Source: Stutzerimonas stutzeri
GTDB taxonomy: Bacteria; Pseudomonadota; Gammaproteobacteria; Pseudomonadales; Pseudomonadaceae
Length of the DNA: 36,225 bases
NCBI RefSeq assembly: GCF_013522825.1
Contig: NZ_JAAMQZ010000044.1
Span: 1 to 36,225, forward strand
Direction: 5' to 3'
Numbering within the stretch: position 1 is the stretch's first letter; each line of letters starts with the position of its first letter. The notes beneath the pieces were generated by a model, which was not told the origin of the DNA, did not search any database, and saw only the letters and a program-made list of their open reading frames with translations. Both the position numbers and the translations under genes were made by a program. This document shows, one piece after another, positions 27,142-34,982 of the stretch.

Positions 27142-28796
27142 CACTCGGCCCGATCCCTATTGTGCTGGCCACCAGTGGTCATCGCGACTTACTGGACGCA
27201 GAGGTTCCATCGATTAGCAAAGCTCTGCATGCAGAATTTTCAGCACTACGCAAGCAGCACCCAAACACACGCTTTCAATTACTGAACGGCCTTGCCGAGG
27301 GTGCTGATTGGCTAGTCGCTGAAGTGGCTCTGGAATATGACATTGAGCTGATTGCCGTATTGCCCATGCCACCGACCGAGTACGAACAGGATTTTTCCAC
27401 ACATGAAGGGCTTGCAAAATTTCGTCTCTTGCTGAGCAAGGCTGCAGAAACTCAAGTCGCCCCCATGGCAGGTTCACTCGCAAAAAACCCGTCACGCGAT
27501 ACCTGCTACCAAGCCTTGGGGATATATCTGGCTCAGCACGCACAGCGTCTTTATGCCTTGTGGGATGGTAACGCGGACAATCCCTTGCTCGGAGGCACCG
27601 CTGATGTTGTACGGCTTTGTCGTGAAGGCATCGAGAATGAAGACAATCCGCTGGCACAGCCTCAGATCTGCCAGGTTCGGCACCTGCGCTGCAACAGGAA
27701 AAAGAACCCACTGGCCTACGCAGCTGAAGACGTCGGTAAGTGGGAGGGTACAACCAGCGCCACTGCTACCGGCACGCGTAAATGCTGGAATGAAATTTTC
27801 CAATCTATAGAGGATTTCAACCAGGCAGCCAGAAAGATTCAAGCATCCGCACCTGGCGAGATAATCAAAAGCCGCCAGTGGTTGACGGGAGAAGCGGACT
27901 ACTCTCCCACCATCAAAAACAGTGTACAGACATTCGCTATTGCAGACGCTCTAGCACGCAGCAAGCAAAAGCAACGCATCATCACCTTGTGGTTACTCAG
28001 CCTGTTTGTCTTTCTTTCAATATTTTTCCAGCAATTACATTTGGGGCCTGATACGCAATGGCACTGGCTAGCTTTGCATATAGCTTTCGGAGTTGCCGCA
28101 TTTGCCAGCTACCAGTTTTTTTCCAGCAGCACGCGAAACAGTGAAACACAATACATGGATTGGCGCGCGCTGGCAGAGGGATTGCGCGTACAATCCTATT
28201 GGCAGGCCGCTGATATAAAGGAGTGCGTAAACAAATATTACCTGAGCAGCCAGACCGATGAACTTGGCTGGATTCGTCTCGCCATTCAAAACACCAATCG
28301 GACTTCAAATACAACTCAACCCAGAGCAGATTTCTCATGGCTCAGAAAACACTGGCTTGAAGATCAAAGGAAGTTCTTTTTGAGCGGAGGCAGCTGCGCG
28401 GCCAAGAAGCAAAAAAAACTGAAAAAATGGATACTCTCTAGCCGCATCCTGCTCGCAACAGGCTGTATTACTACTGCGCTCCTTCTATTCAAAACAGTTA
28501 CCAATCTGCCAGCCCAGCTACTGCCTTGGATAACACTTTTGGCCACCATCCTTCTTGTTTTGGCTGCAATTTGTCGAAACCATTCAAACCTGATGGCTTA
28601 TGAAGAAGATGCCAATAGGTATCAAAAAATGGGAAGCCTTTTCAGCCGCGCCATTCTTGTTCTGGATCAGCACCTTGAGGCCGGGAACACCGAATCAGCC
28701 AGAAGTATTCTCAAATCCATAGGCAAAGAGGCGCTTGCAGAAAATGGCGAATGGCTGCTTTTGCACCGGCAACGCAAGTTTGAAATACCGACGTAA
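27138..28796 (+). CDS. SLOG-domain protein with four transmembrane helices
   Basis: 552 aa. Residues 5-150 form a Rossmann-like SLOG domain: IVLATSGHRDL (8-18), LLNGLAEGADWLVAEVALE (48-66) and ELIAVLPMPPTEYEQDF (70-86) are the nucleotide-pocket motifs, followed by LYALWDGNADNPLLGGTADVV (138-158). SLOG domains bind nucleotide-derived ligands (the ThsA SLOG binds cyclic ADP-ribose isomers). Two helix pairs follow, at about 280-299/308-327 and 431-451/459-479, with YMDWRALAEGLRVQSYW between them, resembling SLOG-associated membrane effector (SLATT-like) modules. Likely role: ligand-gated membrane effector. It starts within the stop of the protease gene and ends 18 bp before the TIR gene. GC is near 50 percent, lower than the flanks. 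Confidence 0.75.
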   Translation: MTLGPIPIVLATSGHRDLLDAEVPSISKALHAEFSALRKQHPNTRFQLLNGLAEGADWLVAEVALEYDIELIAVLPMPPTEYEQDFSTHEGLAKFRLLLSKAAETQVAPMAGSLAKNPSRDTCYQALGIYLAQHAQRLYALWDGNADNPLLGGTADVVRLCREGIENEDNPLAQPQICQVRHLRCNRKKNPLAYAAEDVGKWEGTTSATATGTRKCWNEIFQSIEDFNQAARKIQASAPGEIIKSRQWLTGEADYSPTIKNSVQTFAIADALARSKQKQRIITLWLLSLFVFLSIFFQQLHLGPDTQWHWLALHIAFGVAAFASYQFFSSSTRNSETQYMDWRALAEGLRVQSYWQAADIKECVNKYYLSSQTDELGWIRLAIQNTNRTSNTTQPRADFSWLRKHWLEDQRKFFLSGGSCAAKKQKKLKKWILSSRILLATGCITTALLLFKTVTNLPAQLLPWITLLATILLVLAAICRNHSNLMAYEEDANRYQKMGSLFSRAILVLDQHLEAGNTESARSILKSIGKEALAENGEWLLLHRQRKFEIPT

Positions 28797-28814
28797 GTTC
28801 ATGTGAGATTTAAT

Positions 28815-29933
28815 ATGGAAATCAAAGATGTCTTCATCAGCTACCGCCGCACTGGTGGAGCAACCGTTGCACGCCTTCTCTGCGACGTACTTACCCAGCG
28901 TAATATTAGTATCTTCTTCGACAAGGAAAGTTTGGGGGAGGGAAATTTTGACGACGCCATCGAAAAAAACCTGCAAGCCGCACGAAACTTTGTACTTATA
29001 GTCTCCCCCGGCCTATTTGAGCGCGGCAAGAGTTCCAACGGGAAATACGACCCAGTGTTAACAGAAAAAGACTGGGTATATCGTGAGATACGCACAGCCT
29101 TGGCAAGTGGAAAGCCAATCATCCCCATTTTTGTAAATGGCGAAAAAGAGTTCCCGACGATCCTTCCTCCGGGAATCGAAGAAATATACAGAAAAGATGC
29201 CTTGTCTTTTGGACACGACCATTTTGAGCCAGAGCTCGAAAAATTGATTAGCCGAATAAAAACAAGAAAAGACCAACTCACCGAAAGCTACATCAAGAAC
29301 TTATCTGCAAGCTACTCACCAAAAGAGCAATGCGAAAGCCTTATAGAGATATGCGAGAGCTTAGGTGGAAACAAGGCTACAGAAGAGATCCTAAACCTAA
29401 TAGCAAACAAATTCCGGAGGCTACTTAACATAAAAAACAATCAGCAAGCTATCAATGTAATAGCAGACACAATCACTCCAGACCTGCTCAAAACCATCTG
29501 CAAAGATCTGAGCATCGACAACTCTGGCGATACAAAACACATCAAATCCAACATGACCGAATGGATTACAAACAAAAAATTCAGGGCATTCTCTGTAGAA
29601 GAAGAGGAATCGGATCGCATTAACAATGTTATCGATGCCTTTGCAATAACTTATCGAAGCCATGAAAAAAGAGCAAAAATCATTTCCACAATAGAAGAAG
29701 AGACTCATTTTGAGCTAAAAACAACCCGCAACAGCAATAGTATATTTTGCGAAATATTCGAATATTTTAGCGTTGAGGAGTTCCTTGAAGAAAAGTCAAA
29801 GCAACTCTCTGAGGAAGAAATAAAATCCGTATCTTTCTTATTATTCAATAACGATAAAGGCCGCAAAAAAGAACTCATTGAAAGAATCATTGACTATGCC
29901 AACTACACATATCATCCGGAGGAGCATGAGTAG
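28815..29933 (+). CDS. TIR-domain protein with uncharacterised C-terminal region
   Basis: 372 aa from the ATG at 28815 (a GTG 12 bp upstream is the alternative). Residues 3-148 are a TIR domain: DVFISYRR (5-12), IFFDKESLGEG (33-43), NFVLIVSPG (58-66), then EKDWVYREIRTAL with the expected catalytic glutamate at 91, and PIIPIFV (101-107). Bacterial TIR domains cleave NAD+ or make cyclic ADP-ribose signals. Residues 150-372 are helical, lysine/glutamate-rich and of no family I recognise; they may sense the trigger. Base composition is markedly AT-rich (a hand count of 29641-29700 gives 19 G+C in 60), so it came from another genome. Neighbouring SLOG and caspase-like genes suggest it makes the signal they read. 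Confidence 0.82.
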   Translation: MEIKDVFISYRRTGGATVARLLCDVLTQRNISIFFDKESLGEGNFDDAIEKNLQAARNFVLIVSPGLFERGKSSNGKYDPVLTEKDWVYREIRTALASGKPIIPIFVNGEKEFPTILPPGIEEIYRKDALSFGHDHFEPELEKLISRIKTRKDQLTESYIKNLSASYSPKEQCESLIEICESLGGNKATEEILNLIANKFRRLLNIKNNQQAINVIADTITPDLLKTICKDLSIDNSGDTKHIKSNMTEWITNKKFRAFSVEEEESDRINNVIDAFAITYRSHEKRAKIISTIEEETHFELKTTRNSNSIFCEIFEYFSVEEFLEEKSKQLSEEEIKSVSFLLFNNDKGRKKELIERIIDYANYTYHPEEHE

Positions 29934-29936
29934 TTC

Positions 29937-31256
29937 ATGAGTTCACCTCCTTGCATAGACCAAGCCAAAATAGCCCTCATGCGCCTGCTCGACCTGATAA
30001 TCAACGGCGGGCTGGATGAGCGATTCACTCGGGCCAATCCCAAACTGCCGCACTCATTGGTGCGCCTGACGCTGGGCTGGCTGTTTCCCATGCTCGACTT
30101 CGTGATGACCGGCGACCGCCAGATAAGCTCGCGCCATCAGGAATTTATCAACACCATCTTGGCCAACGATCTCAGTGTGAAAAAATTGAACTTGGCAGAT
30201 GGCACATTGCGAGATCGCCAGGCTTCATTCGATCCACAGGTGCTGCCAGCCTTTCTGCTGATTGCCGAGCGCCTGCAACCGGGTTTCAGCGAAGAGGCCT
30301 ACCCTTACCTGGACGAGCTGATCCAGGCAACCGTAGCCTGGGATGGCGACAAGTCGCCAGCGGACATGGACAGGGCCGAGCAGGTGCTAGAGCCGATCCG
30401 CAAGCATTTCGAGCTACAGATCGGTCCGCGCTCCAGCCACTCGCCCATGGCGCCCGGTGAAGCCTTGAAAGAACTTGAAAGTCTTGTCGGCCTCGAAGGG
30501 GTGAAGCGTGAAGTGCGCAACAGCATCAACTTTGTCCGCTACATCCTTAACCGCAAGGAAAACGGCCTGCCGGTGCCACCGGTTTCCATGCATATGGTGT
30601 TCACCGGCAATCCGGGCACAGGCAAGACCACAGTGGCGCGGCTGATTGCTGATATCTACCGCGACATCGGCCTCCTGCGTAAAGGCCATCTGATAGAAAC
30701 CGATCGCTCGGGAATGATCGGTCAGTACCTGGGGGAGACACCCGGTCTCGTCCGGGAAATTGTCGAAAGCGCCTTCGGCGGCGTGCTGTTCATCGACGAG
30801 GCCTATGCCTTAGTAAAAGGCAGAACCGAAAGCGACTACGGCTATGAAGCCGTCGATGTCCTGCTCAAGCTGATGGAAGACCACCGCCACGATCTGGTCG
30901 TGATAGTCGCCGGCTACACCGAGGAGATGCGGACGTTCATTGAGTCCAATCCCGGCCTTAAGTCGCGCTTTACCCGCTACATCCACTTCGACGATTACGA
31001 ATCGGCAGATCTTCTGCGGATTTTCCGCCGCCTGTGCGACAGGCACGAACTGCGCTTTCGCGCCGAGGCCTGGCAAAAGAGCGCCCAGATCATCAAGAGC
31101 CGTTGGGAGAGGCGCGGCGAGCATTTCGGCAACGCGCGGGAAGTCCGCACCTTCTTCGAAGAAGTGATGCAGGCCCACGCCAATCGCCTGTCTCAAATCG
31201 AAAAGCCCAGTCGCGATCAACTTCGCACCCTGACGCTGGAGGATATTCCAGCATGA
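29937..31256 (+). CDS. CbbX/SpoVK-type AAA+ ATPase
   Basis: 439 aa. Residues 10-160 are a helical N-terminal region, possibly TerB-like. The AAA+ core follows: Walker A GNPGTGKTT (224-232), pore-loop-like MIGQYLGET (260-268), Walker B GGVLFIDEAY (281-290), sensor 1 near VIVAGYTEE (322-330), arginine finger in KSRF (342-345) and sensor 2 GNAREVR (398-404). This matches the CbbX/SpoVK/EccA group of hexameric remodelling ATPases, and all catalytic residues are present. GGAGGAG lies 12 bp before the ATG; the gap to the TIR stop is 3 bp. It overlaps the next gene by ATGA. It probably remodels or loads one of the island proteins. Confidence 0.85.
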   Translation: MSSPPCIDQAKIALMRLLDLIINGGLDERFTRANPKLPHSLVRLTLGWLFPMLDFVMTGDRQISSRHQEFINTILANDLSVKKLNLADGTLRDRQASFDPQVLPAFLLIAERLQPGFSEEAYPYLDELIQATVAWDGDKSPADMDRAEQVLEPIRKHFELQIGPRSSHSPMAPGEALKELESLVGLEGVKREVRNSINFVRYILNRKENGLPVPPVSMHMVFTGNPGTGKTTVARLIADIYRDIGLLRKGHLIETDRSGMIGQYLGETPGLVREIVESAFGGVLFIDEAYALVKGRTESDYGYEAVDVLLKLMEDHRHDLVVIVAGYTEEMRTFIESNPGLKSRFTRYIHFDDYESADLLRIFRRLCDRHELRFRAEAWQKSAQIIKSRWERRGEHFGNAREVRTFFEEVMQAHANRLSQIEKPSRDQLRTLTLEDIPA

Positions 31257-31621
31257 ACCTTGAACTACTGAAGACAAGCCTTCGACACACTCACGCCTAT
31301 ATCGATGCCTATGGCGTTGATCATCTCCAAGATGTGGAGATGCTTTTCAGGCAAGCGCTAGAGCAGGCTTCGGAGGAGGAGGATCTGGACGAAGATGACG
31401 AGCAGGAAGATTTCTCCGGCAGCCTCGATATCCCATCCAGACCCGCCGCAGTCACGCCCGTTGTCGAGTCAATGATAGAAACCGCAGCTCCTGCTCAGGA
31501 GGAATACCAAAGGACCGCGGAGCAAAGACTCGTGCCGGTTGCCAATTGGCATTTCCAACTCCCTGCCATGGTCGCCGGCATGGCTGTCGCGATACTCCTG
31601 TTAAGTGGATGGCTGTCATGA
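31253..31621 (+). CDS. Small acidic protein with C-terminal membrane anchor
   Basis: 122 aa. The N-terminal helical part (1-40) is followed by a strongly acidic stretch (EEEDLDEDDEQED, about 41-53), a proline-rich linker and one helix at the very C-terminus (about 101-121, LPAMVAGMAVAILLLSGWL), a tail-anchor layout. No known family. Its start overlaps the AAA+ stop and its stop overlaps the next start (ATGA at both ends), so it is tightly coupled to both. It could be an adaptor or substrate of the ATPase; this is inference. Confidence 0.65.
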   Translation: MNLELLKTSLRHTHAYIDAYGVDHLQDVEMLFRQALEQASEEEDLDEDDEQEDFSGSLDIPSRPAAVTPVVESMIETAAPAQEEYQRTAEQRLVPVANWHFQLPAMVAGMAVAILLLSGWLS

Positions 31622-32211
31622 GCCGCGCACATCGTCGCTCTCTGCATGGCAAAGCCTATACGGTGGTTGATATCTGGCACGCCATACGCGTCACCTTCGG
31701 GTGCTGGCTGGCGATGCTGGCTGGCCTGACGGCCCTCGGCTTGTTGCTGATTCTACTTCTGCTAAGCGATTTCAGCCCGGTCCTCTGGATCAGTATCTGG
31801 CTCTGCGGCAGCCTGCTTGCATCCGGCCTGTTTGGCTGGCGAGTCTGGCAAGCCCAGTCTGCCGGCATCCGCCTCGACCCGGAGTCCGCAACGCTTAGCT
31901 TCAGCGCCGACGATTTGGAAAACAGCCTGCATGACATTCTCAGTCTGCGGCGCTTCTTCGATCACGCTCACCGCATCCAGATAGCCATCGATGAAATCCA
32001 GCGATTGGACAACGACACACAGCGAGCGGGACAAGGTCGCAGCCGACGCAGACGCTACCGGCTGAATCTGTCCGGTGACTTCGGCTCCTATCAGTTGATG
32101 TTCAGTCACAAACAGAAGCGCGATGAGTGCAGAGCCTTGCTGGCGCAGGTCATCCGGCGCGTCAAAGGCCGAGGGCCATCGTTCGATGCCAACATCGCTT
32201 TTTCCGAGTAA
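31618..32211 (+). CDS. Two-helix membrane protein with soluble C-terminal domain
   Basis: 197 aa. Residues about 25-48 and 53-76 are adjacent membrane helices, followed by a soluble domain (about 80-195) with alternating beta strands and a basic patch (RSRRRRYRLNLSG). The strand after two helices (GIRLDPESATLSF) recalls the PH-like domains of small bacterial membrane proteins, but the match is weak. No catalytic motif. It is coupled to its upstream neighbour by an ATGA overlap and ends 6 bp before the next gene. Function unknown. Confidence 0.62.
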   Translation: MSRAHRRSLHGKAYTVVDIWHAIRVTFGCWLAMLAGLTALGLLLILLLLSDFSPVLWISIWLCGSLLASGLFGWRVWQAQSAGIRLDPESATLSFSADDLENSLHDILSLRRFFDHAHRIQIAIDEIQRLDNDTQRAGQGRSRRRRYRLNLSGDFGSYQLMFSHKQKRDECRALLAQVIRRVKGRGPSFDANIAFSE

Positions 32212-32217
32212 CGACAC

Positions 32218-32913
32218 ATGAGCAAAAAGAGAAAACAGGAAGGCAGCCCACTTGGCTTGGTGATCGCTTTGATCGGCTGGCTGGTGTTCGTCTTCACACT
32301 GTTGGCTACTTCCTTTATCTGGCTGGGCTGGCTCATCAGTGAACTACTCTACGCCAGGCATCCTCGTGTTCCCGATGAGACGGATATACTGCTAGACGCG
32401 GAAGAGGAAGATGAACTGTCCGAAAACCAGAAGCGCGCTTTCGCAATCGAGGAGCGATTACAGCAAATCGAGATCGAAGGTCAGCAACTGCGCCGCCGCA
32501 AGGACGGATTGTTTCACGCTGGTAGTGCACTGGGCGCTCGATTGAATGCGGAAGTTGCCGAATTGACCGCCGAGCGTAGTGATTGTCAGGCTATTTGCCA
32601 TGAGATGCTGCAATTGCCTGTCGAGCGCCTTCGGCAATGGTCCGCACCTCTTGGCCGCCTGCTTGGATTTCGCTGGGCCATCTCGGCTTACGTCGGTTGC
32701 CTGGCCTATGGGGTGATCCTTGCTCCCTCTTCCGCCATGGCCCTGCATGGAATCATCCTGCGTAATCTGAGCGAATACCTACCGGCCCTCACCTTTCCTC
32801 TCTATGGCGCAATGGCGCTGGCCAGCATCGTGGCGGTCTGCGCGGGCAGCGCGGCCTATCTGTTCTATAGCCGTTTTTTCTACCACCACTACGCTCCACA
32901 GCTTGAGGGGTAA
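32218..32913 (+). CDS. Membrane protein with central coiled coil, last gene of the island
   Basis: 231 aa. A long hydrophobic stretch at about 13-44 (one long or two short helices) is followed by an acidic, coiled-coil-like region (about 55-125, EEDELSENQKRAFAIEERLQQIEIEGQQ), then two helices at about 152-175 and 195-221. No family recognised. GC is near that of its upstream neighbours and lower than yejK, 80 bp downstream. It probably forms a membrane complex with the two preceding proteins. Confidence 0.62.
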   Translation: MSKKRKQEGSPLGLVIALIGWLVFVFTLLATSFIWLGWLISELLYARHPRVPDETDILLDAEEEDELSENQKRAFAIEERLQQIEIEGQQLRRRKDGLFHAGSALGARLNAEVAELTAERSDCQAICHEMLQLPVERLRQWSAPLGRLLGFRWAISAYVGCLAYGVILAPSSAMALHGIILRNLSEYLPALTFPLYGAMALASIVAVCAGSAAYLFYSRFFYHHYAPQLEG

Positions 32914-32993
32914 ACGCCTTCAGGACAAACGCTCCACGACCCCGGCTCTCGGGTAAACTGCCGCCTCTGTTGTATTCAGCCCGCGAGTTCGCC

Positions 32994-34001
32994 ATGCCCA
33001 TCCGTCACTGCATCGTCCATCTGATCGAGAAAAAGCCCGACGGCACGCCTGCCGTGCTGCATGCCCGCGACAGCGAGCTGGGCGAGTCCCAGGCCATGGA
33101 GAATCTGCTGGCCGATCTCAACGAGAGCTACAACGCCAAGCAGGGCAAGGCCTGGGGATTTTTTCACGAGGAATCGGGTGCCTATCCGTTCAGCGGCTGG
33201 CTTAGCCAGTACATGGAGGGCAACCAGGATTTCACCGCCTTCAGCCGCCAGGCCGTCGAGCATCTGCAGAAGCTGATGGAGGAATCCAACCTGTCCACCG
33301 GCGGCCATGTGCTGTTTGCCCATTACCAGCAGGGCATGACCGATTACCTGGCCATCGCCCTGCTGCATCACAGCGAGGGCGTGACCGTCACCGAGTCGCT
33401 GGACGTGGCGGCGGCGCGGCATCTGGACCTCGGCCAGTTGCACCTGGCCACGCGAATCAACATTTCCGAGTGGCGGAACAACAAGCAGTCCAAACAGTAC
33501 ATTTCCTTTATCAAGGGCAAGAACGGCAAGAAGGTCTCGGAGTATTTCCGCGATTTCATCGGCTGCCAGGAAGGCGTCGACGGGCCGGGTGAGACACGCA
33601 CGCTGCTCAAGGCCTTCAGCGATTTCGTCGAGAGCGAGGACCTGCCCGAAGAGCAGGCACGGGAGAAAACCAGTGCGCTGGTGGGCTATGCCAGCAGCCA
33701 GTCGAAGATCGGTGAGCCGGTGTCGCTGGAAGAGCTGTCCGGCCTGATCGATGAAGACCGGCCCAAGGCCTTCTACGACCACATCCGCAACAAGGACTAC
33801 GGCATGGCCCCGGAATTTCCCGCGGACAAGCGCACGCTCAATCAGTTTCGCCGTTTCACCGGGCGCGCCGAGGGCCTGTCGATCAGTTTCGAGTCGCACC
33901 TGCTGGGCTCGAAGATCGAGTACGACGAGGCCCGCGACATGCTGATCATCCGCCAGTTGCCAACCCAGCTGGTCGATCAGCTCAAGCGCCGCAAGGACTG
34001 A
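32994..34001 (+). CDS. yejK: Nucleoid-associated protein YejK/NdpA
   Basis: 335 aa, the same length as E. coli YejK. A DNA-binding protein of the nucleoid with unclear detailed role. Family features are the start MPIRHCIVHLIEKKPDG, HVLFAHYQQGMTDYLAIALLHH, DLGQLHLATRINISEW and the strongly conserved ISFIKGKNGKKVSEYFRDFIGCQEGVD, with the GLSISFESHLLGSKIEYD strand near the end. The start at 32994 is set by the family; a frame from 32970 adds eight residues. High GC returns here, marking the right edge of the island. Confidence 0.93.
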   Translation: MPIRHCIVHLIEKKPDGTPAVLHARDSELGESQAMENLLADLNESYNAKQGKAWGFFHEESGAYPFSGWLSQYMEGNQDFTAFSRQAVEHLQKLMEESNLSTGGHVLFAHYQQGMTDYLAIALLHHSEGVTVTESLDVAAARHLDLGQLHLATRINISEWRNNKQSKQYISFIKGKNGKKVSEYFRDFIGCQEGVDGPGETRTLLKAFSDFVESEDLPEEQAREKTSALVGYASSQSKIGEPVSLEELSGLIDEDRPKAFYDHIRNKDYGMAPEFPADKRTLNQFRRFTGRAEGLSISFESHLLGSKIEYDEARDMLIIRQLPTQLVDQLKRRKD

Positions 34002-34017
34002 GCCTCGCCAACCTCCC

Positions 34018-34056
34018 GAGCGGAACAAAATCCGCTCGCTGCTGAATGAAATTCAG
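34018..34056. promoter_or_regulatory. Two adjacent palindromes between yejK and uppP
   Basis: GAGCGGA/TCCGCTC (34018-34037) forms a 7-bp stem with loop ACAAAA, a possible yejK terminator without T-tract. CTGAAT-GAA-ATTCAG (34042-34056) is a perfect 6-bp dyad that could be an operator for uppP. Confidence 0.3.
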
Positions 34057-34127
34057 GTTTGTCAGTCACATGGCTGCTCAATCATTCAGCTGCAACTCCG
34101 CACGACCCGTTCTGGTAAGGACTCACA

Positions 34128-34925
34128 ATGGATTGGCTTCACCTGATTATCCTGTCCCTGGTGCAGGGCATCACCGAGTTTCTCCCGATCTCCTCTTCGG
34201 CTCACTTGATCCTTCCTTCCCAGGTTCTCGGCTGGCCGGACCAGGGACAGGCGTTCGACGTCGCGGTGCATGTGGGCACGCTGCTCGCTGTGCTGATCTG
34301 CTTTCGCCATGAAGTGATTGCCACTACCCGCGGCTGGCTGGCGCACGTTTTTCGCCAGCAAGTCAGTGCCGAAAGCCGCCTGGGTTGGGCAATCATCATC
34401 GGTACCCTGCCAGCGGCGATCATCGGATTGCTGCTGGAGGATTACATCGAGCAATACACCCGCTCGATGCTGTTAATCGCCGCCACCACCATCATCTTCG
34501 GTTTGCTGCTGTGGCACGCGGACATCAAGGGCCGGCGAGTCGCCGAAATGGATCAGCTGACCTGGAAAAGCGCGCTGATCATCGGCTTTGCCCAGGCACT
34601 GGCGCTGATCCCGGGTACATCCCGCTCGGGTATCACCATGACCGCCGCACTGTTACTCGGTTTTACCCGGCAGACCGCAGCACGCTTTTCATTTCTGCTG
34701 TCGATACCGCTGATACTCGCAGCAGGTGGGCTGAAGGCAGTCGAACTGGTCCAATCTGGAGAGCACGCGCAGTGGAACGATATTTTCATCGGCGCCGCGC
34801 TGTCTTTCGTCGCGGCCTTCCTCTGCATCAAGCTGTTCCTCAAGGCACTCGATGCGCTGGGCATGCTGCCTTTCGTGATCTATCGCTTGCTGCTGGGCGT
34901 CACGCTGCTGTTCATTGCGCTCTGA
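34128..34925 (+). CDS. uppP: Undecaprenyl-diphosphatase UppP (BacA)
   Basis: 265 aa, inner-membrane. It recycles undecaprenyl diphosphate to the monophosphate lipid carrier for peptidoglycan and O-antigen synthesis; extra copies give bacitracin resistance. Both catalytic motifs are present: ITEFLPISSSAHLIL (15-29, with the (E/Q)xxxE glutamates) and PGTSRSGITM (162-171). About eight helices are predicted. AAGGA precedes the ATG by 7 bp. It is followed by a hairpin shared with the convergent glutathione S-transferase-like gene. Confidence 0.96.
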   Translation: MDWLHLIILSLVQGITEFLPISSSAHLILPSQVLGWPDQGQAFDVAVHVGTLLAVLICFRHEVIATTRGWLAHVFRQQVSAESRLGWAIIIGTLPAAIIGLLLEDYIEQYTRSMLLIAATTIIFGLLLWHADIKGRRVAEMDQLTWKSALIIGFAQALALIPGTSRSGITMTAALLLGFTRQTAARFSFLLSIPLILAAGGLKAVELVQSGEHAQWNDIFIGAALSFVAAFLCIKLFLKALDALGMLPFVIYRLLLGVTLLFIAL

Positions 34926-34942
34926 GGCGCGGCACATGAAAG

Positions 34943-34974
34943 GCCCGCGGAACGGCATTACGCCGTTCGCGGGC
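34943..34974. terminator. Bidirectional terminator-like hairpin
   Basis: GCCCGCG plus AACGGC on the left pairs with GCCGTT plus CGCGGGC on the right (one unpaired G), with loop ATTA. It lies between the convergent uppP and glutathione S-transferase-like genes. No T-tract is seen in either direction. Confidence 0.65.
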
Positions 34975-34982
34975 TGGATGTA

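Noticed and set aside
26325..33000. Prophage, integrase or tRNA attachment site bounding the island
   Set aside because: No integrase, transposase, tRNA gene or obvious direct repeat was found at either edge; the island is defined only by gene content, coupling and composition.
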